Below are positions 1 through 7,954 of a stretch of 33,377 bases of DNA, piece after piece. Position numbers and translations under genes: made by a program. The stretch is from Candidatus Cloacimonadota bacterium (GTDB taxonomy: Bacteria > Cloacimonadota > Cloacimonadia > Cloacimonadales > TCS61). The notes under the pieces were generated by a model. It ran no database searches and was not told the origin of the DNA. It was given only the letters and a program-made list of their open reading frames with translations. The stretch spans positions 1 through 33,377 of the forward strand of contig JABGOP010000019.1 in NCBI GenBank assembly GCA_018645365.1. Reading direction: 5' to 3'. Position 1 is the stretch's first letter. Every line of letters begins with the position of its first letter.

Positions 1-969
1 GAAGGTGTGAATGTAGTTGGATATTTACAATCTCAATTTGAATATCAAATCAACGAAGATGATAACACAAACAGTTTCACATTTAACCGTGCCAGAATGG
101 GCTTAGTGGGAAACATTCCTTACGACTTCAGTTATTACATTATGTATGAATTTAGTGCTTTCAAAGGCGGACCATATCTTTTAGACGGCTTTATCACTTA
201 TTCTCGTCTTGCTCCATTTGTAAATATTTCGATGGGACAATTCAAATCTCCATTTAGTTTGGAATTAAATACACCTTGTCAGGGATTGCACACGATAAAC
301 CGTTCAATGGCAGTTGGTAATCTTATAAATCCACAAAGAGATTTAGGTGTTTTAGTTGAAGGGAAATATAAAGATTTCGCAAAATACGCAGTTTCTTTTA
401 CAAACGCTTCTACATTCAACGAAATTGATGATAACACAAATAAAGCTATTTCAGCTAGAATGGTTCTATCACCACTTTCATTTATGAATATTGGTGGAAG
501 TTATCAAAACTACACTGTTCCTGCACAAGAAATTGGCGTGGATGAAGATGAGAGAAAAAGATATGCAGCTGAATTTGAGTTTAATTTAGATCCCATTTTA
601 GTTCAAGCGGAATACATTATGGCAGAAGACCTCGGTTCTTATACAACTGGTGGTGGCTGAAGTGATGAGCCCGTGGAGGTCCACGAAGGTTCTGTAAATC
701 GTAGTGGCTATTTTGCTCAAATAATGTACAACTTAGAAGATATTATCGACATTCCTATCCAACCGATTATTAAATACGAATCTTATGAGGCTGATTGGAC
801 AAAAGATAAAATCGAAAATGTTATTACTTTTGGTGTAAATTATTTCTTTAATGATTGGACAAGATTGCAATTCAATTACCTCTATAAATCGGAAAATTCA
901 AAAAGTGGAAATGAATCTCATGAAATTGCTAACGATGAAATTTTGATGCAATTGCAGGTTAAATTTTAA
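1..969 (+). CDS. Outer-membrane porin (phosphate-selective porin-like), 5' partial, with in-frame UGA: candidate selenoprotein
   Basis: The window opens inside this gene, so the signal peptide and first strands are missing. The visible product alternates aromatic and polar residues as beta-barrel strands do, resembles OprP/OprO-type porins, and ends with a strand closing in Phe (LMQLQVKF), the usual outer-membrane insertion signal. One TGA at 658-660 lies in the same frame as both halves, in a Gly-rich stretch (YTTGGG-UGA-SDEPVEVHEG) that looks like an exposed loop. Without readthrough the product would lose its last roughly 100 residues, including the terminal strand. A SECIS-like hairpin begins just downstream. 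Selenocysteine insertion is inferred; a nonsense mutation or sequencing error is the alternative. TGA ends other genes here (for example at 26812-26814), so a global code change is unlikely. The rhodanese gene starts 9 bases downstream. Confidence 0.72.
661..692 (+). promoter_or_regulatory. SECIS-like hairpin just after the in-frame UGA
   Basis: After the UGA at 658-660 the sequence folds into a lower stem GAGCC/GGUUC (668-672 with 688-692, one G-U pair) sharing its C672 edge with an upper stem CGUGG/CCACG (672-676 with 681-685), a two-base AA bulge (686-687) and an AGGU loop at 677-680; C672 can join only one of the two stems. The loop G residues are 18-19 bases after the UGA. As I recall it, the E. 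coli fdhF SECIS also has a GGU loop about 19 bases after its UGA, capping a short GC-rich stem. Position, loop and stem therefore fit a bacterial SelB-binding element. No selA, selB or selC gene is visible in this window. Confidence 0.55.
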
Positions 970-978
970 GGAGAATAG

Positions 979-1827
979 ATGAAAAAATTAACTCTAATTA
1001 TAATTTTGCTTTTGAGTGTTAGTTTGATGTTTGCAGAAGTTCTTTCTGTGAAAGATGTTTTTAAACTTTCTAAAAAAGGTGAAGCAATCATTGTTTCTGC
1101 AAGAAATAGTGCAGATTATGCAAGCAAGCATATCAAAGGTGCTGTAAATATCTATCACAAAGACCTTTATGCAAGCGGAGATGTGAAATCTATGCTAAAA
1201 AGTACAGATGAAATTGCAGCTATTTTTGGTGAAAAAGGTATTTCTGCAGACAGCAAAATCGTTATTTATGATAATGGTGATGCAAAACTTGCGGGTCGTC
1301 TTTACTGGATTTTTGATTATCTTGGTGCAACTGATGTAAACATTTTAGACGGTCATGTGAAAGCCTGGATGAAAGGTAGAAAACCAGTTACAAAAAATGC
1401 AACTGAAATTAATGCTACCACTTTCAAAGCAAATGCAGACGCTTCTAAAATTGCTACAATGGAATATGTAAAAGCTAATTTGGAAAATGCAAATGTGCAG
1501 TTACTGGATGTGCGTTCGGCTGACGAATTTAACGGCGTGGAAGAAGATGAAGAACTTTCTCGTTTAGGTCATATTCCAGGTGCGATTAACCTCGAATACG
1601 ATACTGTTGTTAACGAAGATGGTACTCTCAAAACAAAGGAAGAAATTGCTACACTTTTGACAAATGTAGGAGTTTCTGGCGACAAAGAAATTATTCTTTA
1701 TTGTGCATCTAGCGTGCGTGCTGGCATTATGTATGTTGCTCTCACGGCTGTAATGGATTTTCCTAATGTAAAAGTTTATGACGGTGCTTTTTACGAATGG
1801 AATGTATCAGACAATTCAGTTGAATAG
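979..1827 (+). CDS. Secreted tandem-domain rhodanese (sulfurtransferase)
   Basis: A 282-residue protein with an N-terminal signal peptide (hydrophobic stretch about residues 3-18), so it acts outside the cytoplasm, probably in the periplasm. It has two rhodanese domains, about residues 25-135 and 155-275. The C-terminal domain holds the active-site loop CASSVRAG with Cys242 as the persulphide-carrying residue. The N-terminal domain has Asp98 (YDNGDAKLA) where the Cys would be, so it is structural, as is normal for tandem thiosulphate or mercaptopyruvate sulfurtransferases. The AAGGAG ribosome site at 968-973 overlaps the porin stop codon, implying co-transcription with the porin. A terminator follows at 1835-1873. 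Which sulphur or selenium donor it uses cannot be read from the sequence. Confidence 0.85.
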   Translation: MKKLTLIIILLLSVSLMFAEVLSVKDVFKLSKKGEAIIVSARNSADYASKHIKGAVNIYHKDLYASGDVKSMLKSTDEIAAIFGEKGISADSKIVIYDNGDAKLAGRLYWIFDYLGATDVNILDGHVKAWMKGRKPVTKNATEINATTFKANADASKIATMEYVKANLENANVQLLDVRSADEFNGVEEDEELSRLGHIPGAINLEYDTVVNEDGTLKTKEEIATLLTNVGVSGDKEIILYCASSVRAGIMYVALTAVMDFPNVKVYDGAFYEWNVSDNSVE

Positions 1828-1834
1828 ATTAGTT

Positions 1835-1873
1835 TTGGGCGGGAACGAACAATTCCCGTCCAATAACTTTTTT
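1835..1873 (+). terminator. Rho-independent terminator after the rhodanese
   Basis: An 11-bp stem (1835-1845 with 1853-1863, one G-U pair) with a 7-base loop is followed within a few bases by six T (1868-1873). It lies just after the rhodanese stop codon and would end the porin-rhodanese transcript. Confidence 0.75.
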
Positions 1874-1912
1874 GAAAAGTGGATTGGATAAAATCCTTTT
1901 TTCAAAAAAGTT
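1865..1912 (+). promoter_or_regulatory. Long perfect hairpin in the hdrA leader
   Basis: AACTTTTTTGAAAA (1865-1878) pairs perfectly with its inverse complement at 1899-1912, and inside it GGATT (1881-1885) pairs with AATCC (1892-1896). It shares the T-run of the preceding terminator and ends about 8 bases before the AAGGAG ribosome site of the next gene. It could be a second terminator, a transcript-end stabiliser or a leader structure; the sequence does not decide. Confidence 0.5.
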
Positions 1913-1935
1913 AAATTTTAAGGAGTTTTATATAA

Positions 1936-4900
1936 ATGGAAAATAAGAAAGTTGGTTCAGTACTTGTTGTTGGATCTGGGATTGCTGGAATTCAATCTTC
2001 ATTAGATTTGGCAAATTCAGGTTTTAAAGTTCATCTCTTGGAAAGACAATCTGCTATTGGTGGCGTGATGTCGCAACTCGACAAAACTTTCCCTACAAAT
2101 GATTGTGCGATGTGCGTGATTTCCCCAAAATTAGTGGAATGTGGCAGACATTTGAACATCAATCTTATCAACGATGCAGAACTTATATCAGTCGATGGCG
2201 ATGCTGGAAATTTCAAAGTAAAAATCCACCAAAATCCACGCTTTGTTGATTTGGATAAGTGTACTGGTTGTGGTGAATGTGCTGCGGTATGCCCTGTCCA
2301 AATGGTAAGCATTTTTGATGAAAATTTAGTGGAAAAAACTGCAATTTATAAATTATATGCACAGGCTTCTCCAAACGCCTTTGCAATGGATAAAAAAGAG
2401 ACTGCACCTTGCCAAATTGCGTGTCCATCTGGCATTCATGTGCAAGGTTATGTAGCACTTGTCCGCGAAGGAAAATATAAAGAAGCATATGATTTAATCC
2501 GCAGAAATAATCCATTTGTATCTGTTTGTGGACGCGTTTGTCATCATCCGTGTGAGACAGATTGTCGTCGTGGTGAATATGACGACCCAATTAATATTCG
2601 CAATATTAAACGCTTTATCGCAGATTATGTTCATGCAAATCATGATGAAATGGATAAAAAAGATGAAGTTGTCCCAAAAAATAAAGAAAAAATTGCCGTA
2701 ATTGGTGCTGGTCCAGCAGGACTTTCTTGTGCATTTTATTTAGCAAAAAAAGGATATCAAGTAACAATTTTTGAAAAAGAAGATAAAGCAGGCGGAATGA
2801 TGCGTTTGGGAATTCCAGCTTACCGCCTTTCCCGCGATGAATTAGATTGGGAAATTGAGCAAATATTAAAAGAAGGAATTGAACTCAAAACTAACTCTCC
2901 AATTAACTCCAAAGATGACATAGAAAAACTTAGAAAGATGGGCTTCAAAGCATTTTATGTAAGCGTAGGTTCACATTTGAGCAAAATGTTAAACATCGCT
3001 GGTGAAAATTTAGAAGGCGTTTACGGAGGCATTGAATTTTTGAGAAATGCTGAAAATGGAAAAGCAAATCTCGGTAAAAAAGTAGCCGTTATTGGTGGTG
3101 GAAACACTGCAATAGATTGTGCTAGAACCGCCATCCGAACAGGTGCAGATGTCACTCTCGTTTACCGTAGAACTGGCAGAGAAATGCCAGCAGAAAGACA
3201 CGAAATTATTGCTGCCAAAGAAGAAGGCATAAAATTCAAATTCCTCACAAATCCTGTGGAAAATATTGGCGAAAATGGTAAATTATCAAAAATCAAATTC
3301 GATGTAATGGAATTGGGCAAACCTGATAGTAGCGGTAGAAGAAGACCGCAACCAACTGGCGAACAATTCACCGAAGAATTCGATAATATGCTCGTTGCTG
3401 TTTCCCAAAATTCTGACCTTACTCTGTTAGATGGTTCCGATGTAGAAACAACAAAATGGGACACTGTCAAAGTTGACCCAATTACTTATGCAACAAACGT
3501 TACAGACGTTTTTGCTGGTGGCGATGTGGTGCTTGGACCTGCCTCTGTTGTGGAAGCAGTAGGGCAAGCATTCGAAGCTGTAATTTCAATTGATAGATAT
3601 TTGCGTGGCGAAGATATGAGTAAAGATAGAGCGGCAAGAAATGACCTGCCAGCTCGTGAATATCAAACTTATGTACCTCAAGAGAATAGAGTACCAATTC
3701 ATCATATAGACCCAAAAGAGAGAATAAAAAATTATGATGAAACAGAGATTGGCTACAGCGAAGAAGAAGTTAGAAAAGAAGCAAATCGTTGCCTCGATTG
3801 TGGAATTTGCTCACAATGTATGCAATGCGAAATTGTTTGTGAAGCTGGTGCAATTGTACACGATATGGTGGGCGAGGAATTGGAACTTGATATTGGCTCT
3901 GTTATCGTGGCGAGTGGTGCCGAAAAATATGATCCAACCGAAATGCACCAATATGGTTTTGGCAAATATGAAAATGTGCTAACAAGTATTCAATTTGAAC
4001 GAATCTTGGCTGCCTCAGGTCCATTCGAAGGACATTTACAAAGGTTGAGTGATGGCAAAATTCCAAGAAAAATAGCGTGGATTCAGTGTGTTGGCTCACG
4101 AACCGAAGATGCCCATATGCCATATTGTTCGTCTGTTTGCTGTATGTATGCTATGAAGGAAGCGATGATTGCCAAAGAACACGAAAGCATTGTGGAACCA
4201 ACAATCTTCTATATGGATATTCGTGCCCACGGTAAAGATTTTGAAAAATATTATGAAAAAGCAAAAGATTCTGGCGTAGCTTTCAAACGAGGAAGAGTTG
4301 GGAAAATCCGTGAAATTGCGGATTCAAAAAACCTAGAATTATACTATGTGCAAGATGATGGCAAGACGCAAATCGAAGAATTTGACATGGTCGTTCTTTC
4401 GGTTGGTTTGCATCAGCCGAATGATATTGCAGATTTAGCAAATAAACTCGATGTGCGTTTGAACGATTTTAATTTTATTGATAATGTCGGGCTTTCTCCT
4501 ATTCAGACTACACGTCCGGGAATTTTTGTTTGTGGACCTGCTGTTTCTCCAAAAGATATTCCAGAAACTGTGATGCAAGCAAGTGGTGCAGTTGCTGGAG
4601 CCGCCGAAGTTTTGGCGGAAGTTCGCGGTACCGAAATCGAAGAGAAGATTTTCCCAGAAGAGATTAATGTAGATGGCAAAAAACCACGCATTGGCGTCTT
4701 TGTTTGCCATTGTGGGATAAATATTAGTAGCGTGGTAGATGTGAAAGATGTGGTGAAATTTGCTAAAACCCTGCCAAATGTAGTTTATGTGGAGGATAAT
4801 CTTTTCACTTGTTCGCAAGATACGCAACAAAAGATGAAAGAAATTATCGATGAATATAAGCTAAATCGAGTGGTCGTTTCTTCTTGTTCACCAAGTACAC

Positions 4901-6387
4901 ACGAGGCACTTTTCCAAGAAACTTTGAAAGAAGCAGGTTTGAACCCGTACCTTTTCGATATGGCGAACATTAGAAATCAGTGTAGTTGGGTGCATAAAGA
5001 TGACCACCCAGCCGCTACCGAAAAAGCAAAAGTGCTTACCAAAATTGCGATTGCCAAAGCACGCTTGTTGGAGCCACTTCAAACAATTGCTCTGCCAGTT
5101 ACTCAAAAAGCACTCGTCATTGGTGGCGGACTTGCTGGAATGACAAATGCACTTTCCATTGCTAAACAAGGTTTTGAGGTTGCAATTATTGAACGAAACG
5201 ATCGCTTAGGTGGAAACTTACACCGTTTAGACGAATCAGTGGAAGGGCAAAAAATTGGCGATTACATTATCGAACTGCGTGATGAAATTACAGATAATAA
5301 GATGATTACTGTTTTTACGGATTCGGAAGCAAAAGAGATAGATGGTTACATCGGAAATTATAAAACAACTATTTTCAATAAAGTTCATCATAAAGAAACC
5401 GTTTATGAACACGGGGTTATCATTATCACAACTGGTGCTGTGGAATCTAAACCAACAGAATATCTTTATGGAAAATGTAACAACGTCCTGACCCATCTTG
5501 AATTTGAAACAGAATTTGAAAGTAAAAAAGCTGATTATAAAAAGCTGAAAAACATCGTGATGATTCAGTGCGTCGGTTCTCGTGATGATGAACACCCTTA
5601 CTGTTCGCGAGTTTGTTGCACGCAATCGGTAAAAAATGCAATTCGTTTGAAAGAATTGAATCCTAAAACAAATGTTTATGTGCTTTATCGCGATATGAGA
5701 ACTTACGGTTTCAATGAAAAATATTATCAAAAAGCACGCGAATTGGGAGTTGTCTTCATTCGCTATGAAAAAGATAATAAACCAATGGTGGAAATTGACG
5801 CAAAACGCATGATTTTGGACGATAATGGTCTCAAGGTAACTGTGAAAGACCACATCTTGAACCAAGATATGATGCTCTATCCCGATAAATTAATTTTGGC
5901 TTCGGCAATGGTTCCGCAAGCTGATGCCGATAAAATTTCACAAATGTTGAAACTTCCCCTTAATGAAGATAAATTCTTTATGGAAGCACATGTGAAATTG
6001 CGTCCCGTAGATTTTTCTGCAGAAGGAATTTTCTTGGCAGGTTTGGCACATTCACCAAAAGGAATTGAAGAGAGTATTTCGCAAGCAAAAGCAGCTGCTG
6101 AACGCGCTTGCTCGATTATTTGTTCAAATGAATACATTGCTGAAGCAAATATTTCACAAGTAGATGTGGATATGTGTGCCGGTTGCGGAATGTGTGTGTC
6201 TGTCTGCCCGTATGGTGCACCAGAACTTATTTGGCTAAACGGAAAAGAGTATGCCTATGTGAATTCTGCCCTTTGTAAAGGTTGTGGAAGTTGTGCTTCT
6301 GTCTGTCCATCTGGAGCGATGCAACAGCTGGGCTTTAAGGAAAATCAAACTTTAGCAATGCTGAATGAAGCGTTAGAGATTTGGTAA
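1936..6387 (+). CDS. HdrA / NADPH-oxidoreductase / HdrA fusion flavo-iron-sulphur protein
   Basis: A 1483-residue cytoplasmic electron-transfer protein. In order: HdrA-type FAD fold (GSGIAG, residues 13-18; HdrA Cys-rich region PTNDCAMC); a [4Fe-4S] motif (Cys109/112/115/119); a GltD/NfnB-like insert with its own Cys-rich N-terminal part, FAD motif GAGPAG (257-262) and NADPH motif GGGNTA (387-392); a Cys-rich cluster (619-635); the rest of the first HdrA with CVGSR; a second HdrA copy from about residue 915 (CHCG 924-927, FAD motif GGGLAG 1063-1068, CVGSR); and two C-terminal ferredoxin motifs (Cys1414-1424 and 1447-1457). HdrA proteins bifurcate electrons between ferredoxin, NAD(P)H and disulphide or similar acceptors; the NADPH module suggests NADPH as one partner. 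No hdrB or hdrC is adjacent. The AAGGAG site 8 bases upstream supports this start. Confidence 0.88.
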   Translation: MENKKVGSVLVVGSGIAGIQSSLDLANSGFKVHLLERQSAIGGVMSQLDKTFPTNDCAMCVISPKLVECGRHLNINLINDAELISVDGDAGNFKVKIHQNPRFVDLDKCTGCGECAAVCPVQMVSIFDENLVEKTAIYKLYAQASPNAFAMDKKETAPCQIACPSGIHVQGYVALVREGKYKEAYDLIRRNNPFVSVCGRVCHHPCETDCRRGEYDDPINIRNIKRFIADYVHANHDEMDKKDEVVPKNKEKIAVIGAGPAGLSCAFYLAKKGYQVTIFEKEDKAGGMMRLGIPAYRLSRDELDWEIEQILKEGIELKTNSPINSKDDIEKLRKMGFKAFYVSVGSHLSKMLNIAGENLEGVYGGIEFLRNAENGKANLGKKVAVIGGGNTAIDCARTAIRTGADVTLVYRRTGREMPAERHEIIAAKEEGIKFKFLTNPVENIGENGKLSKIKFDVMELGKPDSSGRRRPQPTGEQFTEEFDNMLVAVSQNSDLTLLDGSDVETTKWDTVKVDPITYATNVTDVFAGGDVVLGPASVVEAVGQAFEAVISIDRYLRGEDMSKDRAARNDLPAREYQTYVPQENRVPIHHIDPKERIKNYDETEIGYSEEEVRKEANRCLDCGICSQCMQCEIVCEAGAIVHDMVGEELELDIGSVIVASGAEKYDPTEMHQYGFGKYENVLTSIQFERILAASGPFEGHLQRLSDGKIPRKIAWIQCVGSRTEDAHMPYCSSVCCMYAMKEAMIAKEHESIVEPTIFYMDIRAHGKDFEKYYEKAKDSGVAFKRGRVGKIREIADSKNLELYYVQDDGKTQIEEFDMVVLSVGLHQPNDIADLANKLDVRLNDFNFIDNVGLSPIQTTRPGIFVCGPAVSPKDIPETVMQASGAVAGAAEVLAEVRGTEIEEKIFPEEINVDGKKPRIGVFVCHCGINISSVVDVKDVVKFAKTLPNVVYVEDNLFTCSQDTQQKMKEIIDEYKLNRVVVSSCSPSTHEALFQETLKEAGLNPYLFDMANIRNQCSWVHKDDHPAATEKAKVLTKIAIAKARLLEPLQTIALPVTQKALVIGGGLAGMTNALSIAKQGFEVAIIERNDRLGGNLHRLDESVEGQKIGDYIIELRDEITDNKMITVFTDSEAKEIDGYIGNYKTTIFNKVHHKETVYEHGVIIITTGAVESKPTEYLYGKCNNVLTHLEFETEFESKKADYKKLKNIVMIQCVGSRDDEHPYCSRVCCTQSVKNAIRLKELNPKTNVYVLYRDMRTYGFNEKYYQKARELGVVFIRYEKDNKPMVEIDAKRMILDDNGLKVTVKDHILNQDMMLYPDKLILASAMVPQADADKISQMLKLPLNEDKFFMEAHVKLRPVDFSAEGIFLAGLAHSPKGIEESISQAKAAAERACSIICSNEYIAEANISQVDVDMCAGCGMCVSVCPYGAPELIWLNGKEYAYVNSALCKGCGSCASVCPSGAMQQLGFKENQTLAMLNEALEIW

Positions 6388-6408
6388 AAATTATCAATTA
6401 AAATATAA

Positions 6409-6436
6409 AATAACCGCTCCGAAAGGAGCGGTTATT
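6409..6436 (+). terminator. Perfect GC-rich hairpin after the HdrA fusion
   Basis: AATAACCGCTCC and its exact inverse complement form a 12-bp stem closed by a GAAA tetraloop, 21 bases after the stop codon. It lacks a downstream T-run on either strand, but its place and strength suggest the 3' end of the transcript. Confidence 0.6.
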
Positions 6437-6792
6437 GCTATCTATATGGTTTTCTAAACCACTAGCATCTCCCCCGCTTTTTCATTCACGCCCATCATAA
6501 CTTTCTGCTACCATAGATAGTTAACTGTTTTCTAAAAATATTTAATTTTCCATTAAAAAACAAAAATTGTCTCAAGAAACATTAATGTTTTACTAATCTT
6601 ATATGTAAAAATGCCAAGGGGAAACGAAATTCCCTATGGGGGAAACGAAATTCCCCATGGGGGAAATGGAATTCCCTATGGGGAAAATGGTATAATGAAC
6701 GGGAAAAATGAAAATTTGTAAGCAAATTATCGCAATAAACTATTTGACAAGCAAGTGAAGGTTATGTCGCTTGGTAACAGGAAAAGAGAGAG
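6437..6792. other. Gene-poor AT-rich stretch with a short tandem repeat
   Basis: There is no convincing gene between the hairpin after the HdrA fusion and the small coding region at 6793. The stretch is AT-rich and contains the 21-bp tandem repeat described separately. An imperfect inverted pair (CTATCTATATGGT near 6438 and ACCATAGATAG near 6510) brackets its first part. I see no tRNA or known riboswitch. Confidence 0.5.
6618..6690. repeat. 21-bp tandem repeat, 3.4 copies
   Basis: The unit begins GGGGAAACGAAATTCCC and is 21 bp long. Full copies lie at 6618-6638, 6639-6659 and 6660-6680, with a partial copy after. Each unit is itself nearly palindromic (GGGGAA ... ATTCCCC), so the block can fold in several ways. 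A 21-bp unit keeps the reading frame: the frame from ATG 6611 reads MPRGNEIPYGGNEIPHGG and runs 36 residues to a stop at 6719-6721, but it lacks a ribosome-binding site, so translation is doubtful. Confidence 0.85.
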
Positions 6793-6864
6793 ATGAATAT
6801 AAAAGAGATATTTGTTGCAAGCATAGACATTAGCAACCACTTAATGATGATGGGAAAAAAATGA
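6793..6864 (+). CDS. Possible 23-residue leader peptide coupled to the next gene
   Basis: A short frame MNIKEIFVASIDISNHLMMMGKK starts at ATG 6793 after a purine-rich stretch (GGAAAAGAGAGAG), which is a plausible ribosome site. Its TGA overlaps the ATG of the following GyrI-like gene (ATGA), the arrangement of translational coupling. I do not recognise it; it could equally be a remnant of a longer broken gene. Confidence 0.3.
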   Translation: MNIKEIFVASIDISNHLMMMGKK

Positions 6865-7085
6865 AGCCTATAATTATCGAAAAAAAACAAATAAAAATTG
6901 TCGGTTGTGTTTCATTTGGAGGTGACATTCATAAACTATGGAATACCTTCATGCAGTATGAAAAACAAATTAAACATGCAAACTTAGATGTTGGCTATGA
7001 AATTCAAGTTTTTGATGACAGATTTAAAGGTGGCGATAAACTAGACTCAGAAATAGATTTCTATTTGCCTATTGCATCAAAATAA
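6861..7085 (+). CDS. Shrunken GyrI-like / AraC effector-binding domain protein
   Basis: A 74-residue product. Its first part (KIVGCVSFGGDIHKLWNTF) looks like the start of a GyrI-like small-molecule-binding domain, and its last part (YEIQVFDDRF then SEIDFYLPI) looks like the final two strands of the same fold. Such domains are normally about 150 residues, so the middle half appears to be missing in frame, with the junction near residue 45. It may be a decaying gene or a single-repeat (SHS2-like) minimal version. Its end overlaps the convergent gene by 25 bases. The family match is by motif memory only. Confidence 0.45.
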   Translation: MKPIIIEKKQIKIVGCVSFGGDIHKLWNTFMQYEKQIKHANLDVGYEIQVFDDRFKGGDKLDSEIDFYLPIASK

Positions 7086-7954
7086 GTCTCATCTAGTATC
7101 ACATTGTAGTAACTGTAGATAATCTCCCCAGTCTTGGCATCAATATAATAAGTATACATATCAGCAACTACTTTATATGCTAACTTCCACTCTCCGTATG
7201 TTTTTTTACCAGTAACTTCATCTGTTTCGGAAGGCAAATAAATAAACAGCTTAGCTCCTCTATCAAGCCAAACATCTTCTAAATCTTCCTTTGTAACCCC
7301 TGTTTCCCATTGACCTGAGGCTATACGAGTGTATGTAATTCCTCGATGAGTCATAGTTGCAGCTTCTGATATTTCAAAATCAGGTTTATCTTTTTTTATT
7401 ATTTTTAAAACTTCCCGTTTTGTAATTGTGGGGGTAGTATCCATACTAAAATTAGGCAAACAGACGTTAACAAACCTTACAGTCCCATGATTATAGGCAA
7501 TGTCTATTCGACCTAAATTAAGACTATCAAAGAATACATTATTCACACTTTGCTTGTAACTTATAAGGCAGTGTTCAGTCTCAGGAAATATCTGAATCCG
7601 GTCAAAAACAAGTTCATCTCTCTGTATTCCAGTAAACGGCAGAAAATCTATCAACAATTCTTCCGCAAAAGATACTGCACTTAATGAGTCGTTAACTGTG
7701 GATAGTTTTTCTTTTAAATGAAACCTTGCTCTTTGCAAATACTTTTGGTCAGCATGCCAAGTAATCTTCCATTTTTCACCGCGTGCTTTGTTAAATTCTT
7801 TTACCTTTTGGACATTTTCCGCACGCCTCGCATCATGCTCTTCTTTCTGTTCATCTGTTAGTTTTTCGTAATCAAAACCTATCCAATAATCACAATAACA
7901 GTTTACAAATGCAAATAAACAAATCATTAAGAAAAATAATAATCTTTTCTTCAT
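7061..7954 (-). CDS. Secreted FTP/PepSY-type propeptide protein without a peptidase domain
   Basis: A 297-residue protein with a signal peptide (hydrophobic residues about 4-19) ending in a Cys-rich VNCYC. That is not a standard lipobox, so lipidation is uncertain. The middle resembles the fungalysin/thermolysin propeptide: an FTP-like part about residues 65-165 (FLPFTGIQRDELVF ... YKQSVNNVFFDSLNLGRIDIAYNHG) and a PepSY-like part about residues 180-285 ending in YYIDAKTGEIIYSYY. In M4 metalloproteases this region chaperones and inhibits the catalytic domain, but no HExxH domain follows; the protein ends 16 residues later. It could act as a free-standing inhibitor or be a truncated gene. An AAAGGGG ribosome site precedes the start. 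Confidence 0.6.
   Translation of the reverse strand: MKKRLLFFLMICLFAFVNCYCDYWIGFDYEKLTDEQKEEHDARRAENVQKVKEFNKARGEKWKITWHADQKYLQRARFHLKEKLSTVNDSLSAVSFAEELLIDFLPFTGIQRDELVFDRIQIFPETEHCLISYKQSVNNVFFDSLNLGRIDIAYNHGTVRFVNVCLPNFSMDTTPTITKREVLKIIKKDKPDFEISEAATMTHRGITYTRIASGQWETGVTKEDLEDVWLDRGAKLFIYLPSETDEVTGKKTYGEWKLAYKVVADMYTYYIDAKTGEIIYSYYNVILDETYFDAIGK

Noticed and set aside
658-660. UGA read as Gly or Trp through a genome-wide code change.
   Set aside because: TGA terminates other clearly complete genes here, such as the SpoU methylase and dusB at their overlapping ends.
5236-5865. A 209-residue open frame antisense to the HdrA fusion.
   Set aside because: Its Phe/Ile-rich composition is the reverse-strand image of coding DNA and the HdrA frame is unambiguous.
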